Shown piece after piece: positions 10,750-21,281 of a stretch of DNA of 64,000 bases. The position numbers and the translations under genes were made by a program. The notes under the pieces are model-generated. The model saw nothing but the letters and a program-made list of their open reading frames with translations. It had not been told where the DNA came from and made no database searches. Origin of the DNA: Bradyrhizobium xenonodulans (lineage in GTDB: Bacteria > Pseudomonadota > Alphaproteobacteria > Rhizobiales > Xanthobacteraceae); contig NZ_CP089391.1 of assembly GCF_027594865.1 (NCBI RefSeq), forward strand, positions 5,982,501-6,046,500. Reading direction: 5' to 3'. The first letter of the stretch is position 1. Each line of letters starts with the position of its first letter.

Positions 10750-11637
10750 CTAGAGGCCAATCTTCTTGAAGGTCCGGCTGATCCAGGACCCCTGATTCTC
10801 GCTCGGTTCGAGACCGCCGGATTTTACAAGATTATAGGCGTCCTTGTACCAGCGGCTGTCAGGAAAATTGTGCCCGAGCACGGCCGCCGCGGTCTGCGCC
10901 TCGCCGACGATGCCGATCGACATATAGGCCTCAGTGAGCCGGAACAGCGCTTCCTCGACGTGGCGGGTGGTCTGGTACTGCGTGACGACGGCCTTGTAGC
11001 GGTTGATCGCCGCCGTGTAGTCGCGCTTCTGCATGTAGTAGCGGCCGACATTCATTTCCTTGCCGGCGAGCTGGTCGCGCGCGCCCTCGATCTTGGCCTT
11101 GGCCGAGGTCGCATATTCCGAGTTCGGATATTTGCGGTTCACCTCTTCCAGCGCGGCGATCGCCTTCTCGGTGCGGGCCTGGTCGCGGCTGATGTCCGGG
11201 ATCTGGTCGTAATGGGAGGCGGCGATCAGATATTGCGCATAGGCCGCGTCCGGGCTGCCGGGATGCAGCGTGACGTAGCGGGTCGCGGCGCCGATGCAGC
11301 CGTCATAATCGCCGCCCTGGTAGGACGCATAGGCCGACATCAGCAGCGATTTGCGGGCCCAATCGGAATAAGGATGCTGGCGGTCGACCTCTTCGAACTT
11401 CTTGTTCGCCGCCTTCATGTCCTTCTTCTCGTTCATGAGGTACAGGCCCTCATTGTAGATCTTGTCGGCGGGCTCCTCGACGAAGGTGTCGTCCTTGGCA
11501 GTGAACTTGTCCCACAGCGCCCCGGTGCCGCAGCCGGCCAGCGGCAGCGCGAGCATGATGAAGGTGGCAGCGTGAAGCAGCCCGCGGACTCGAGACGAGA
11601 CCGGGAGATATCCGCGCGTCATACGCTGTGCCGACAT
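10750..11637 (-). CDS. bamD: Outer membrane assembly lipoprotein BamD
   Basis: A 295-residue periplasmic lipoprotein of the BAM complex, which inserts beta-barrels into the outer membrane. A signal peptide (residues 1-35) ends in the lipobox LAGC, with lipidated C36. The mature part is a stack of TPR-like repeats (NEGLYLMNEKKDMKAANKKF, YQGGDYDGCIGAATRYV, KYPNSEYATSAKAKI). The frame is open to 11811, but only the ATG at 11637 places a proper signal peptide at the N-terminus. It lies between lpxC and recN on the same strand, with a 262-bp gap to lpxC that likely holds its own promoter. Confidence 0.95.
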   Translation of the reverse strand: MSAQRMTRGYLPVSSRVRGLLHAATFIMLALPLAGCGTGALWDKFTAKDDTFVEEPADKIYNEGLYLMNEKKDMKAANKKFEEVDRQHPYSDWARKSLLMSAYASYQGGDYDGCIGAATRYVTLHPGSPDAAYAQYLIAASHYDQIPDISRDQARTEKAIAALEEVNRKYPNSEYATSAKAKIEGARDQLAGKEMNVGRYYMQKRDYTAAINRYKAVVTQYQTTRHVEEALFRLTEAYMSIGIVGEAQTAAAVLGHNFPDSRWYKDAYNLVKSGGLEPSENQGSWISRTFKKIGL

Positions 11638-11899
11638 GAATTTAAGCCCTGACGCCCTGTGATGCGGTGTCCGCCAGCCCATGAACCCCGTCACAGGCGC
11701 GAAATGGTGCCGTGGTGCCTGCCATGCGACCACGCCGGTGTAACCGAAAAACGATCTTGAACCAACCGGATAGGCAGGCATTTCGCCCGGATTAAGGCGA
11801 ATGCGCCGCAATCCTAGCCGATCATTGTTACCCGGAGTTTCCCGGAGAAAGCCGCCGCGAAACGACCCCCGGCACAGGGCTCTTCAGGAAAAGGTTTCT

Positions 11900-12862
11900 T
11901 CAGGACACGTCCGGCCCGAAGGCCGCGGCCACCCGGCCGCCGACGATGCTGCGACCGACGTCGCCCACGGGACGCGTGGTGCGGCGGGCCGCCTCGCCCT
12001 CGACCACCCGCCAGGCGGTACGGTCGGCGAGCAGCGCGGTCAGGACGGCGTGGTTGAGCTTGTGGCCGCCACGCACCGAGCGGTAGGCGCCGAGCAGGGG
12101 CAGGCCGGCCAGCGCGAGATCGCCGATCACGTCCAGCACCTTGTGGCGGACGCATTCGTCGGCGTAGCGCAGGCCTTCGGTGTTGAGCAGCCGCTCCTCG
12201 TCGAACACGACGGTGTTATCGAAGGAGGACCCGAGCGCATAGCCCGCGCTCCAGAGCCGGGCAACGTCGGACATCAGGCCGAAGGTCCGGGCGCGGCCGA
12301 CTTCGCGGCGGAAGCGTTCCGGGCTCAGCTCGAAGTCGTAGCTCTGCTGGCCGATGACGGGATTGGTGAAGTCGATCTCGACCTCGGCACGGAACCCGTT
12401 GGCGTAGGGCCGGATCTCGCCGAAGGAGTCGCCGATCTTGACTGAGATCGGCTTCAAAACCTGAATGAAGCGGCGCTGCGCCGGCTGGCTGACTATGCCG
12501 GCCTGCTCGATCGCCGCAACGAAGGCCGCGGCGCTGCCGTCCATGATCGGCACTTCCGGACCGTCGATCTCGATGGTGGCGTTGTCGACGCCCATGCCCC
12601 GCAGCGCAGCAAGCACGTGCTCGGCGGTGGACACCAGCGGGCCGGTACGATCGCCGAGGACGGTGGCGAAATCGGTTGCGATCACCTGGTCGGCGGTCGC
12701 CTGAACTTCGCGGTCACTTCCCTCAAGTCCGGTGCGGACAAAAATAAAACCTGCGTCGACAGGCGCAGGCCCAAGCGTGAGGGTGACGGGAAGACCGGAA
12801 TGAACGCCTACGCCTGCCACAGAGGCTTGCGCACGAAGCGTTGTTTGCCGGCTAAATTTCAT
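11900..12862 (-). CDS. lpxC: UDP-3-O-acyl-N-acetylglucosamine deacetylase
   Basis: A 320-residue cytoplasmic zinc enzyme, the committed step of lipid A synthesis. The zinc-site and active-site regions are visible: STAEHVLAAL (first His ligand), HKVLDVIGDLAL (His and Asp ligands) and GGHKLNHAVL. Length and start (MKFSRQTTLRAQASVAGVGV) fit the family. It is downstream of ftsZ in the same direction, but a strong terminator hairpin and 364 bp separate them, so a separate promoter is likely. Confidence 0.97.
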   Translation of the reverse strand: MKFSRQTTLRAQASVAGVGVHSGLPVTLTLGPAPVDAGFIFVRTGLEGSDREVQATADQVIATDFATVLGDRTGPLVSTAEHVLAALRGMGVDNATIEIDGPEVPIMDGSAAAFVAAIEQAGIVSQPAQRRFIQVLKPISVKIGDSFGEIRPYANGFRAEVEIDFTNPVIGQQSYDFELSPERFRREVGRARTFGLMSDVARLWSAGYALGSSFDNTVVFDEERLLNTEGLRYADECVRHKVLDVIGDLALAGLPLLGAYRSVRGGHKLNHAVLTALLADRTAWRVVEGEAARRTTRPVGDVGRSIVGGRVAAAFGPDVS

Positions 12863-13226
12863 CAGGAACCCGCCCCACTACGACCCACTGCGACTTATAC
12901 GAGACCCGCCTGGTCGGCCAGTGCCGACGCTTCCGAATCTCCGTATCCCCAAGTCACGGCAAACCATAGTCACTGCCCCAAACAGCGCCAACTCACGCTT
13001 TTTTACCGATTGTTACCCCAAACCCGCCGTATTCGCGCCAAGGCTTAACCAAATTGCACCTCGGTTTGGGACCGTTATCGGCAGTTTTACTGAACCATCG
13101 AATACGTAATTAATGATTTAAAATCAGTTGTTTGGGCGTGCAATCCGGATATGCACGGGACAAAAGGAAAGGTCCCGGCAAGCTTCCCGCCGGGACCTTT
13201 TTTCGTCTGCCTTATTGTAACAATCC
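12863..13226. other. ftsZ-lpxC intergenic region
   Basis: This holds the ftsZ terminator hairpin and an AT-rich stretch (about 13100-13125). There is a possible lpxC -10 box TATAAG (minus strand, 12899-12894) with only a weak -35. TTAACCAA at 13045-13052 is one base off the CtrA half-site TTAACCAT. No gene is visible. Confidence 0.5.
13168..13203. terminator. Bidirectional terminator after ftsZ
   Basis: A perfect stem GGTCCCGGC (13171-13179) / GCCGGGACC (13189-13197) is flanked by A residues on one side and six T residues on the other. On the minus strand it gives a stem followed by TTTCCTTTT, 24 bp past the ftsZ stop. Confidence 0.85.
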
Positions 13227-15038
13227 TCAGGTCGCCTGGCGCCGCAGGAAGGCCGGGATATCAAGATGGTCGTCACCCTGTGGCGCCGGTGCAACAGGAG
13301 CCGGGCGACCATGCACGTCCAGGCCCTGAGGCGCGGGACGGCGGGCATACTCAGATACCGGCTCGCTGGCCGCGATCTGCTGTGCCACGCTCTTCTGCGG
13401 GCGACGATCGGGCAGCGGCGGCATCGCGGGACCCGCGGTGCGGGCGGCGACCGGCGGCTCGCTCTCCTCGTCACGGCGGCCGAGGCCGACATTGGCGAGG
13501 CGCTGCAGCAGCGACAGGCGGGTCTTTTGCGGGGTCTCTTCTTCAGCCTCGCCGCGGGCCTGGCGAAGCTCGTTCTGGGCCGGCATCGGCAATTCGTCGA
13601 TACGGGGCATCCGCGGTGCACGGACCGGCGCACGCTCGGCCTGCGGTGGGATGAAGGTATCCGGCGTCATCGGCTCCTGCATCGCGACCGGGGCCATGTC
13701 GGGCTCCGGAAACAGGGTCGGCTTCTGCGCGATCGGGCGCACGGTGACGTCGCCATAGGTCTGCGGGGCGGATGCCTGCGGGACCTCGGCAACGGCAGCC
13801 GCGATGGCGGCAAGCGCGGCACGCTCGACATTCGGACGCGGCGCGACAGGGGCGGCAGCCTGAGCCGGTGCTGCGGCCGGGATCTGCCCTTCCAACTTCT
13901 GGGCGCGTTCGGCCATGCGCTGATTGTCGGCACGCAGACGTGCGGTCAGGTCGGCGAGACGGCTCTCGGCGGCCGCGGCCGGAGCAGCGGGAGCCTGCTG
14001 CCCTTGTTGAATCTGCTGCGGCGCTGCGTTCGCGACCGGGGCGCTGGTGGCCTGGCTGTTGCGGGCGATCGCAGCCTGCTCGATGCCGGTGGCGACGACC
14101 GAGACGCGGATCAGGCCGTCGAGCGCTTCGTCGAAGGTCGCGCCGACGATGATGTTGGCGTCCTGGTCGACTTCCTCGCGGATGCGGGTCGCGGCTTCGT
14201 CGACCTCGAACAGGGTGAGGTCCTTGCCGCCGGTGATCGAGATGAGAAGGCCCTTGGCGCCCTTCATCGAGCTGTCGTCGATCAGCGGGTTGGCGATCGC
14301 AGCTTCAGCAGCGGTCAGCGCGCGCTTGTCGCCGGAGGCTTCGCCCGTGCCCATCATCGCCTTGCCCATTTCCCTCATCACCGCTCTCACGTCAGCGAAG
14401 TCGAGGTTGATCAGGCCTTCCTTGACCATCAGGTCGGTGATGCAGGCGACGCCCGAGTAGAGCACCTGGTCGGCCATCGCGAAGGCATCGGCGAAGGTGG
14501 TCTTCTCGTTGGCGACCCGGAACAGGTTCTGGTTCGGGATGATCAACAGCGTGTCGACCACCTTGTGCAGCTCGTTGATGCCGGCTTCGGCGGTGCGCAT
14601 GCGGCGGCCGCCTTCGAAGTGGAACGGCTTGGTGACGACGCCGACGGTGAGGATGCCCATGTCGCGCGCGGTCTTGGCGATGACGGGAGCAGCACCCGTG
14701 CCGGTGCCGCCGCCCATGCCGGCGGTGACGAACACCATGTTGGCGCCGGAGAGATGGTCGCGCAATTCGTCGATCACCTCTTCCGCCGCCGCCGCGCCGA
14801 CGTTCGGCTGCGAACCCGCGCCGAGGCCTTGCGTGACCGCCGTGCCCATCTGCACGATGCGCTGCGCCTTCGACATCGTCAGCGCCTGCGCGTCGGTGTT
14901 GGCGACCACGAAGTCGACGCCCTGGAGGCCCGCCGTGATCATGTTGTTGACGGCGTTGCCACCGGCGCCGCCGACGCCGAACACGGTGATGCGGGGCTTC
15001 AATTCGTGAATATCAGGAACATTGATGCTGATGGTCAT
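13227..15038 (-). CDS. ftsZ: Cell division GTPase FtsZ
   Basis: A 603-residue tubulin homologue that forms the Z-ring. The GTPase signature GGGTGTG is at 109-115, with the T7-type loop region ([11 protein letters not shown]) near 210. The core ends near residue 320. It is followed by an unusually long, disordered Ala/Pro/Gln-rich linker of about 270 residues, and then the conserved C-terminal peptide DIPAFLRRQ, the contact for FtsA and other partners. Long linkers are normal in rhizobia. It is 87 bp downstream of ftsA, closes the dcw run and is followed by a strong terminator. Confidence 0.98.
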   Translation of the reverse strand: MTISINVPDIHELKPRITVFGVGGAGGNAVNNMITAGLQGVDFVVANTDAQALTMSKAQRIVQMGTAVTQGLGAGSQPNVGAAAAEEVIDELRDHLSGANMVFVTAGMGGGTGTGAAPVIAKTARDMGILTVGVVTKPFHFEGGRRMRTAEAGINELHKVVDTLLIIPNQNLFRVANEKTTFADAFAMADQVLYSGVACITDLMVKEGLINLDFADVRAVMREMGKAMMGTGEASGDKRALTAAEAAIANPLIDDSSMKGAKGLLISITGGKDLTLFEVDEAATRIREEVDQDANIIVGATFDEALDGLIRVSVVATGIEQAAIARNSQATSAPVANAAPQQIQQGQQAPAAPAAAAESRLADLTARLRADNQRMAERAQKLEGQIPAAAPAQAAAPVAPRPNVERAALAAIAAAVAEVPQASAPQTYGDVTVRPIAQKPTLFPEPDMAPVAMQEPMTPDTFIPPQAERAPVRAPRMPRIDELPMPAQNELRQARGEAEEETPQKTRLSLLQRLANVGLGRRDEESEPPVAARTAGPAMPPLPDRRPQKSVAQQIAASEPVSEYARRPAPQGLDVHGRPAPVAPAPQGDDHLDIPAFLRRQAT

Positions 15039-15125
15039 GTTTGCCTCTCGATCACGCGCGCGTGGGTTCGCCCCGGCCGTCGGCCGCGGGAGTTGGTGAA
15101 ATTCGAAGATTGCGGAACCGGTTCA

Positions 15126-16448
15126 TCAGAAGCCCTCGCGTAGCCATCGTCCGACCTTTCCAAAATAGCCGCCCGTCCCTGTCCTGACCTGCTGCCGCGT
15201 ATGTCGCGGTTCGACATGTTCGTGGTGAACATATTGCGGGTAGACGAGGAGCCCGGCCGGCACCGCGAACGCGGCGTTCTTCGCCTCGTTGGGCAGCCGG
15301 CCAAAACCGAGCGGACGTCCGACCCGCACGGGCCGGCCGAGAATCTGGGTGCCGAGTTCGACGAGACCCGTGAGCTGCGAGGCCCCGCCCGAGAGCACGA
15401 CGCGGCCGTTGGGCTCCGAGGCGAAGGGCGAATCCTTCAACTTGTCCCGAACCATTTCGAAGACTTCCTCGGCACGGTGCTTGACGATGTTGGCGATGGT
15501 GGCGCGGGAGACGATCTGCGGCAGATCCTGCTCGTCACCGGCCGTCGGCACAGACATCAGCTCACGCGAGTCCGATCCGCCGGTGATGACGGTCCCGTAT
15601 AACGTCTTGATTCGCTCGGCATCGGCAATGGTCGCCGAGAGTCCGCGCGCAAGATCCATCGTGATGTGTTGCCCGCCGACCGCAAAACCGGCCGCGTGCA
15701 CGAAGCGGCCGCCGGAATAGACCGCAATCGTGGTGGTGCCCGCACCCATCTCGACGACGGCCGCGCCGAGATCGGCCTCGTCGTCGGTCAGCACCGACAG
15801 GCCGGCCACATAGGGGCTCGCCGCCATGGCTTCGACATTGATGTGGCAGCGCTCCACCGCCAGCATCAGGTTCCGCGCCACGGTGGCGTCGCAGGTGACG
15901 ACGTTCATGTCGACGCCGAACTGATGCGCGACCATGCCGCGCGGATCGCGGATGCCTTTGACGCCGTCGAGCGTGTAGCCGACCGGCAGCGCGTGCAGCA
16001 CGGTGCGGCCCTCGCCGGTGGCATGGCGCATGCCGGTGGAGGTGACGCGGCTGACATCGGCCGGGGTCACGGCGCCGCCGCGAATGTCGGCGGCGGCTTC
16101 AACCAGCTGGCCGGAAAGCCGGCCGCCGGAAACCGACAGCAGCACGGACTCGACCCGCACCTTGGCCATTTTCTCCGCAAGCCCGACCGCCTGGCGGACC
16201 GCCTGCTCGCATTCGCCGAGATCGATCACCGCGCCGGCTTTCATGCCGCGCGACTGGATCTGGCTGTAACCGATCAGTTCCACCGCATGGGTGCGGCCGC
16301 GCAGCGCGTCGCTCGGCGCCGACGGCTTCAGCCGCGCGATCATGCAGGCGATCTTGCTGGTGCCGATATCGAGGCAGGCGACGAGGCCGCCGCGCTTGTG
16401 CGGCATCGGGCGCGTCTTCGGCGTCTGGGTGCGATCGAGACCGGTCAT
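15126..16448 (-). CDS. ftsA: Cell division protein FtsA
   Basis: A 440-residue actin-like ATPase that tethers FtsZ to the membrane. The phosphate-1 motif is CLDIGTSKIACMIA; the phosphate-2 region is VVEMGAGTTTIAVYSGG; the adenosine motif is VVLSGGASQLTGL. A C-terminal amphipathic helix (GKVGRWLREGF) fits the membrane-targeting sequence. The ATG at 16448 overlaps the ftsQ stop in ATGA, showing translational coupling. The frame is open far upstream only because of antisense-like codon bias inside ftsQ. Confidence 0.97.
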   Translation of the reverse strand: MTGLDRTQTPKTRPMPHKRGGLVACLDIGTSKIACMIARLKPSAPSDALRGRTHAVELIGYSQIQSRGMKAGAVIDLGECEQAVRQAVGLAEKMAKVRVESVLLSVSGGRLSGQLVEAAADIRGGAVTPADVSRVTSTGMRHATGEGRTVLHALPVGYTLDGVKGIRDPRGMVAHQFGVDMNVVTCDATVARNLMLAVERCHINVEAMAASPYVAGLSVLTDDEADLGAAVVEMGAGTTTIAVYSGGRFVHAAGFAVGGQHITMDLARGLSATIADAERIKTLYGTVITGGSDSRELMSVPTAGDEQDLPQIVSRATIANIVKHRAEEVFEMVRDKLKDSPFASEPNGRVVLSGGASQLTGLVELGTQILGRPVRVGRPLGFGRLPNEAKNAAFAVPAGLLVYPQYVHHEHVEPRHTRQQVRTGTGGYFGKVGRWLREGF

Positions 16449-17473
16449 GCGGCGTCCCCGGCCTTCTTTTTCTTCTTGTCCTTGAACAGGTCCTCGCGCG
16501 CCTTGGCGGCGTCGTCGGACAGCTGCACCACCAGACGATCGGGCAGGCGCATGTCGACGGCGACGATGTCGCGGGAGAACAGCCTGTCCTCCTTGTCGAG
16601 CTTCGACAGCATCGCCAGCGCGTTGCCGACGTCCTGCTCGGGCAGGCGGATGTCGAGGCCGTCCTTGAGCCTCAGGTTCCAGCGCCGTTCGCCGACATAG
16701 ATCGCGGCCTTGGTCACCGAATTGATCTGCGGATAGCGCGCCAGCAGCGCCAGGAAATCGCGCGCCTGGGTGTCGGCGCCCTTGCCGACGACGAGCGGCA
16801 GCGACAGGAACCGGCGCGAGACATAGGGCTCGAGCACGGCGCCGTCGTCGGCGATGACCGAGAGCCGGCCGGCTTCCTGCCACAGCGCGTACGCCTTGCG
16901 CTCGGTGAGCTCGATCATGAGCTGGCCCGGATAGAGCTTCAGCACGGTCGCATCCGCGATCCAGGGATTGGCCTTGAGCTTGTCGCGAACGGCGTCGGCG
17001 TCGAGGAACAGCAGTGAGGAACGGCCGCTGACGCCGCCGATCGCCAGAATCTCGTCCTGGCTGAGCTGCTTGCGGCCGTTGATCACGACGGAGGTGATGC
17101 GGAAGCCGGCGGAATTGGCCAGCGCATTGCGGGTATCGCTGACCGCCGTGATGAAATCCTGGAGATGGCCGCCCTTGACGATGCCGAAACCGCAGCTCCC
17201 CATCAGCAGCAGCACGGTCATGGTGATCCCGACCCGGCGCGGCGCATAGCGCTCGACCAGCGCGACGACGCGCGGCGGCGGCTCGCGCTCGATGGCGGGC
17301 CTGGCCTTGGTCCTGGATTTGATCTTGTTCTGGGCAGCAGCGCGCTTTTCAGCGTGCTTGTCCTGCACCCACTCGCGCAGAAGCACGACCGCTCCGATAG
17401 CGGCCGCCTTCAGGTCAGCTTGGGGCCTCAGCGATCTGAAAAGCGACCGGGTGAGGCTTCCTGCACGATCCAT
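16445..17473 (-). CDS. ftsQ: Divisome protein FtsQ
   Basis: A 342-residue bitopic membrane protein. A long cytoplasmic N-terminus (about 80 residues, basic) precedes one membrane segment (VGITMTVLLLMGSCGFGIV). The periplasmic part carries a POTRA domain (FRITSVVINGRKQLSQDEIL, about 125-195) and the FtsQ beta domain (ALWQEAGRLSVIADDGAVL). It links FtsL/FtsB to the divisome. The C-terminus ends in a run of lysines (DKKKKKAG). Its start codon is 349 bp from ddl, the longest gap inside the cluster. Confidence 0.95.
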   Translation of the reverse strand: MDRAGSLTRSLFRSLRPQADLKAAAIGAVVLLREWVQDKHAEKRAAAQNKIKSRTKARPAIEREPPPRVVALVERYAPRRVGITMTVLLLMGSCGFGIVKGGHLQDFITAVSDTRNALANSAGFRITSVVINGRKQLSQDEILAIGGVSGRSSLLFLDADAVRDKLKANPWIADATVLKLYPGQLMIELTERKAYALWQEAGRLSVIADDGAVLEPYVSRRFLSLPLVVGKGADTQARDFLALLARYPQINSVTKAAIYVGERRWNLRLKDGLDIRLPEQDVGNALAMLSKLDKEDRLFSRDIVAVDMRLPDRLVVQLSDDAAKAREDLFKDKKKKKAGDAA

Positions 17474-17822
17474 TGCACGAGCTCGTCAACAGTTTTCCCG
17501 CGATACCGCGCGGGTCCTGGCGAATGTGACGTCTCGGTCTTGCCGGGCCGGGTGCTGGTCTTCGGCAGAAGAAGCCTCTCCCCATCAAAGCGTTCGCTGG
17601 AGGTGACATCACCCGGGACAGCTCACGCGCCGGCAGCCAAAACGCCATATGCGCCGCCAGCGTTAACCTTCGGACGTCCTGGTAAACAAAAGGTAAAGTT
17701 CGTTAACGCCGGATGCGTTTTGCCGAGGCCAGTGAGGCATTTATGCCGCGATCTCCGGCATTTTACCGGATTTGGACCCCAAACCGGGCCATTTCGCCGG
17801 TTCGGCCGTTAACCAGTCCTAA
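17474..17822. other. ddl-ftsQ intergenic region, candidate internal promoter region
   Basis: This 349-bp gap contains no gene. It has three GTTAAC palindromes (17662-17667, 17702-17707, 17808-17813) and a GGTAAA direct repeat spaced 11 bp (17681 and 17692). On the minus strand the direct repeat reads TTAC-N7-TTAC, a degenerate form of the CtrA site TTAA-N7-TTAA. It plausibly carries the ftsQA(Z) promoter. Confidence 0.45.
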
Positions 17823-18809
17823 CTATTTCCGCACGCCCCGCCCGGCGAGCTCGACCAGGCCGCGCAGGAAGTCGACGAATGCGATGCCCTCGGCTTTCAG
17901 CGCCTTGGGGTAGAGCGACGACTTGGTCAACCCGGGCAGCGTGTTGGTTTCAAGATAGACCAGGCCCTTGTCGGAGACGATGAAGTCCGAGCGGGAATAG
18001 CCGGTGCAGGACATTGCGCGATGCGCCAGCATCGCCTGCTCCTTCAGCGCGGCGGTGATCTCGGGTGCGAAACGCCCGGGGCAGATCTCCTGGGTCGACT
18101 TCAGAAGATATTTTGCGGCGTAGTCGAAACTCCCCTCGCCCGGAATGATCTCGATCGGCGGCAGCGCGACGATCGAGCCGTCGGCGCGTTCCAGCACGCC
18201 GCAGGTGGCCTCGACGCCGGCGACGTAGGGCTCGATCACATAGTCTTCATGCTGGGCCGCATTGCGGACGGCGACGAGATCCTGCCTGGCGTTGACGAAG
18301 ATCAGGCCGTAGCTCGAGCCGTCGCGCGCCGGCTTTGCGATCAGCCGGCCGTATTCGGCGAAGGCCTCGTCGATCTTGTCCAGCGCAATGTTTTCAGGCG
18401 GCGTCACGCCGCCGAGCGCGGCGAAATGCTTGGCCGCGATCTTGTCGAAGGCGAGATGCGAGGAGGCCGAGCCCGATCCGGTGAAGGGCACGCCGCGCGC
18501 CTCGCACATCAGCTGCAATTCGCCGTTCTCCGCGCGCCCGCCATGCAGGCCGAGTACCAGCACGCGCCCTTCCGCCTTGGCCCGGTCGAGTGCCTGCTCC
18601 AGCGGAATGCCCGACGTGCCGGGCTTGAACTCGTCCTCGAACGGGCGGGCATGTTCGAGCAGCTGCTTCGATTGCACCACATGCACCTTGTCCTCGACGT
18701 CCCACCACCAGAGGTCGGCCTCGGGCAGCGCCTGATGCAGAGCCTGGGCCGAGGCGACCGAAACCAGACGCTCCCGGTTGGAGCCGCCGAAGAGGATGGT
18801 GATGCGCAT
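17823..18809 (-). CDS. ddl: D-alanine-D-alanine ligase
   Basis: A 328-residue ATP-grasp enzyme that joins two D-alanines for the peptidoglycan stem. The N-terminal domain starts MRITILFGGSNRERLVSV; LHGGRAENGELQ matches the family HGxxGEDG region in altered form; the grasp domain has AKPARDGSSYG and the C-terminal metal-binding stretch LVYLETNTLPGLTKSSL. A good GAGAG site precedes the ATG at 18809. It is 22 bp past murB, in the usual order. The HGGRAENG variant departs from the textbook HGxxGEDG loop. Members of this alphaproteobacterial branch are annotated as Ddl, but activity is inferred. Confidence 0.88.
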   Translation of the reverse strand: MRITILFGGSNRERLVSVASAQALHQALPEADLWWWDVEDKVHVVQSKQLLEHARPFEDEFKPGTSGIPLEQALDRAKAEGRVLVLGLHGGRAENGELQLMCEARGVPFTGSGSASSHLAFDKIAAKHFAALGGVTPPENIALDKIDEAFAEYGRLIAKPARDGSSYGLIFVNARQDLVAVRNAAQHEDYVIEPYVAGVEATCGVLERADGSIVALPPIEIIPGEGSFDYAAKYLLKSTQEICPGRFAPEITAALKEQAMLAHRAMSCTGYSRSDFIVSDKGLVYLETNTLPGLTKSSLYPKALKAEGIAFVDFLRGLVELAGRGVRK

Positions 18810-18831
18810 GTTCTCTCGTCGCCTGTCCAAA

Positions 18832-19752
18832 TTAGCCGGGAATTCCGATCCGCTTGATTTCCCAGTGTAGCTCAATTCCGGAATTTGCCTTCACCCGCTC
18901 GCGCACGGTCTCGCCCAGCGTCTCGATGTCGTGCGCGGTGGCATCGCCATTGTTGATCAGGAAGTTGCAGTGCATCTGCGAGACCTGCGCGCCGCCGACG
19001 CGCAAGCCGCGGCAGCCGGCGGCATCGACCAGCTTCCAGGCGGAATGGCCGGGCGGATTCTTGAAAGTCGAGCCGCCGGTCTTTTCGCGGATCGGCTGCG
19101 CGGTCTCGCGATGGGTCTGCACCTCCGCCATGCGCGCGCGGATCGCATCGGTATCCCTGATCTCGCCGCGAAACCGCGCGGAGGTGAAGATGATGGAGGG
19201 ATCGACGCCGCTGTTGCGATAGACGAACTTCATGTCCGCATTGGAGAAGACATGCTTCGTGCCGTCGCGCCCGACGCCTCGCGCCTCGATCAGAACGTCC
19301 TTGGTCTCGCCGCCATTGGCGCCCGCATTCATGCGCAGCGCGCCGCCGATGGTGCCGGGAATGCCGAAGTAGAATTCGAGCCCGCCGATATTCTCGCTCG
19401 CGGCCACTTCCGCCACGCGCTTGTCGAGCGCCGCCGCTCCAGCGGTGACGACGTCACCGCTCGCGACTGCGTCGCCAAAGGCACGCGGCGCAAGGCGGAT
19501 CACCACGCCCGCGATGCCGCCGTCGCGCACGATCAAATTGGAGCCGACGCCGACGACATAGACGGAAACGTCGGACGCGAGATGCGCGAGGAAGTAAGCG
19601 AGATCGTCCTCGTCCGCCGGCGTGAACAGCACCTGCGCGGGACCGCCGACGCGAAACCAGGTGAGCTCGGCGAGCGACTGGTTCGCCAGCAGCCGGCCGC
19701 GCAACTCCGGCATCGCGGCTTTGAGGTCTGGCGTGATGTCGGGGAAGCTCAC
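18832..19752 (-). CDS. murB: UDP-N-acetylenolpyruvoylglucosamine reductase
   Basis: A 306-residue flavoenzyme that reduces enolpyruvyl-UDP-GlcNAc to UDP-MurNAc. FAD-binding motifs [14 protein letters not shown] and [20 protein letters not shown] are present, and the catalytic region [19 protein letters not shown] contains the active-site serine. Start: GTG at 19752, just 4 bp after the murC stop, so it is translationally coupled. Confidence 0.96.
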   Translation of the reverse strand: MSFPDITPDLKAAMPELRGRLLANQSLAELTWFRVGGPAQVLFTPADEDDLAYFLAHLASDVSVYVVGVGSNLIVRDGGIAGVVIRLAPRAFGDAVASGDVVTAGAAALDKRVAEVAASENIGGLEFYFGIPGTIGGALRMNAGANGGETKDVLIEARGVGRDGTKHVFSNADMKFVYRNSGVDPSIIFTSARFRGEIRDTDAIRARMAEVQTHRETAQPIREKTGGSTFKNPPGHSAWKLVDAAGCRGLRVGGAQVSQMHCNFLINNGDATAHDIETLGETVRERVKANSGIELHWEIKRIGIPG

Positions 19753-19756
19753 CGCC

Positions 19757-21160
19757 CTACCCCAGCGCCTTCAACTGGTCCGGCAGTGTATACGCCCATT
19801 GCGTGATGTTGCCGGCCCCTAAGCACACGACGAGATCACCCGACTTCGCCACGCCCTTGACGATGCCCGCAAGCTCCGATGCCCCCGGCAACGGCACCAC
19901 CTCGCGGTGACCGTGCGCGCGCAGGCCGGCAACGAAATGGTCGCGGTCGATGCCGTCGATCGGCGCTTCGCCGGCGGCATAGACGTCGGCGACAACAACC
20001 GCATCGGCGTCGTTGAAGCAGGTGCAGAACTCCTCGAACAGCGATTGCAGGCGGGTGTAGCGATGCGGCTGCACCACGGCGACGATCTTGCCGTTGGTGG
20101 ATTCCCGCGCCGCCTTCAGCACCGCGGCGATCTCGACGGGATGATGGCCGTAATCGTCGATCACGGTGACGCCGTTCCATTCACCCGTCTTGGTGAAGCG
20201 GCGCTTGACGCCGCCGAAGCCGGCGATGGCCTTGCGGATCGCATCGTCGGACACGCCGAGCTCGCGCGCGACCGCAATCGCGGCCGTCGCGTTGGAGGCA
20301 TTGTGGCGCCCCGGCATCGGCAGCATCAGATCAGCGATCTCGTGCACGGCGCCGGTCTTGCGATCGCGGAACGCAACCTTGAACTTGGAGCCACCGCCCA
20401 TCGGGGTCAGATCGACGAACCGCACGTCGGCCTGCGGGTTTTCGCCGTAGGTGATGATGCGGCGATCCTCGATCTTGCCAACGAGGCTCTGCACCACGGG
20501 ATGATCGATGCACATCACGGCGAAGCCGTAGAACGGCAGGTTCTCGACGAAGTTTCGGAACGCGTCCTGCACGGCCTCGAAGGTCTTGAAGTGGTCGAGA
20601 TGCTCGGGGTCGACATTGGTGACGATCGCGACATCGGTCGGCAGCTTCAGGAACGTGCCGTCGCTCTCGTCGGCTTCAACCACCATCCAGTCGCCGGCCC
20701 CGAGCCGCGCGTTGGAGCCATAGGCATTGATGATGCCGCCGTTGATCACGGTGGGATCGAGCCCGCCGGCGTCGAGCAGAGTCGCGACCATCGTGGTCGT
20801 GGTGGTCTTGCCGTGCGTGCCGGCGATGGCGATGCAACTCTTGAGCCGCATCAGCTCGGCCAGCATCTCGGCGCGCCGCACCACGGGAATGCGCCGCTCG
20901 CGCGCCGCCATCAGTTCCGGATTGTCGCGCTTGATCGCGGTGGACACGACCACGACCTCGGCGCCATCGACGTTCTCGGCCTTGTGGCCGACGGAGACCT
21001 TCGCGCCCTTCTTGCGCAAGCGGTCGAGATTGTAGTTGTCGGAGGCGTCCGAGCCCTGCACGGCATAGCCGAGATTGACCAGCACCTCGGCGATGCCGCT
21101 CATGCCGATCCCGCCGATCCCGACGAAGTGGATGGGTCCGATCTCGCGCGGCAGTCTCAT
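19757..21160 (-). CDS. murC: UDP-N-acetylmuramate-L-alanine ligase
   Basis: A 467-residue Mur ligase. The N-terminal Rossmann motif is [17 protein letters not shown], the ATP P-loop GTHGKTTTT (about 113-121), and the metal/ATP motif [13 protein letters not shown]. The C-terminal domain carries [10 protein letters not shown]. It adds L-alanine to UDP-MurNAc. Length and order are canonical, and it is 121 bp downstream of murG. Confidence 0.97.
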   Translation of the reverse strand: MRLPREIGPIHFVGIGGIGMSGIAEVLVNLGYAVQGSDASDNYNLDRLRKKGAKVSVGHKAENVDGAEVVVVSTAIKRDNPELMAARERRIPVVRRAEMLAELMRLKSCIAIAGTHGKTTTTTMVATLLDAGGLDPTVINGGIINAYGSNARLGAGDWMVVEADESDGTFLKLPTDVAIVTNVDPEHLDHFKTFEAVQDAFRNFVENLPFYGFAVMCIDHPVVQSLVGKIEDRRIITYGENPQADVRFVDLTPMGGGSKFKVAFRDRKTGAVHEIADLMLPMPGRHNASNATAAIAVARELGVSDDAIRKAIAGFGGVKRRFTKTGEWNGVTVIDDYGHHPVEIAAVLKAARESTNGKIVAVVQPHRYTRLQSLFEEFCTCFNDADAVVVADVYAAGEAPIDGIDRDHFVAGLRAHGHREVVPLPGASELAGIVKGVAKSGDLVVCLGAGNITQWAYTLPDQLKALG

Positions 21161-21281
21161 GCTCTGTTCCCTGACCTCGCCGCCGGAGAAGGCGGCATCT
21201 GGCGAAGGTCACGGCCAAATCAGCCGCGCCGTTCCTACTGGATGCCCCGCTTTGGAAGACGAAGACAAGGGCTTTTTCGCG

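Noticed and set aside
13266..15143. Long plus-strand frame across ftsZ
   Set aside because: Antisense shadow of ftsZ with biased composition; ftsZ is unambiguous.
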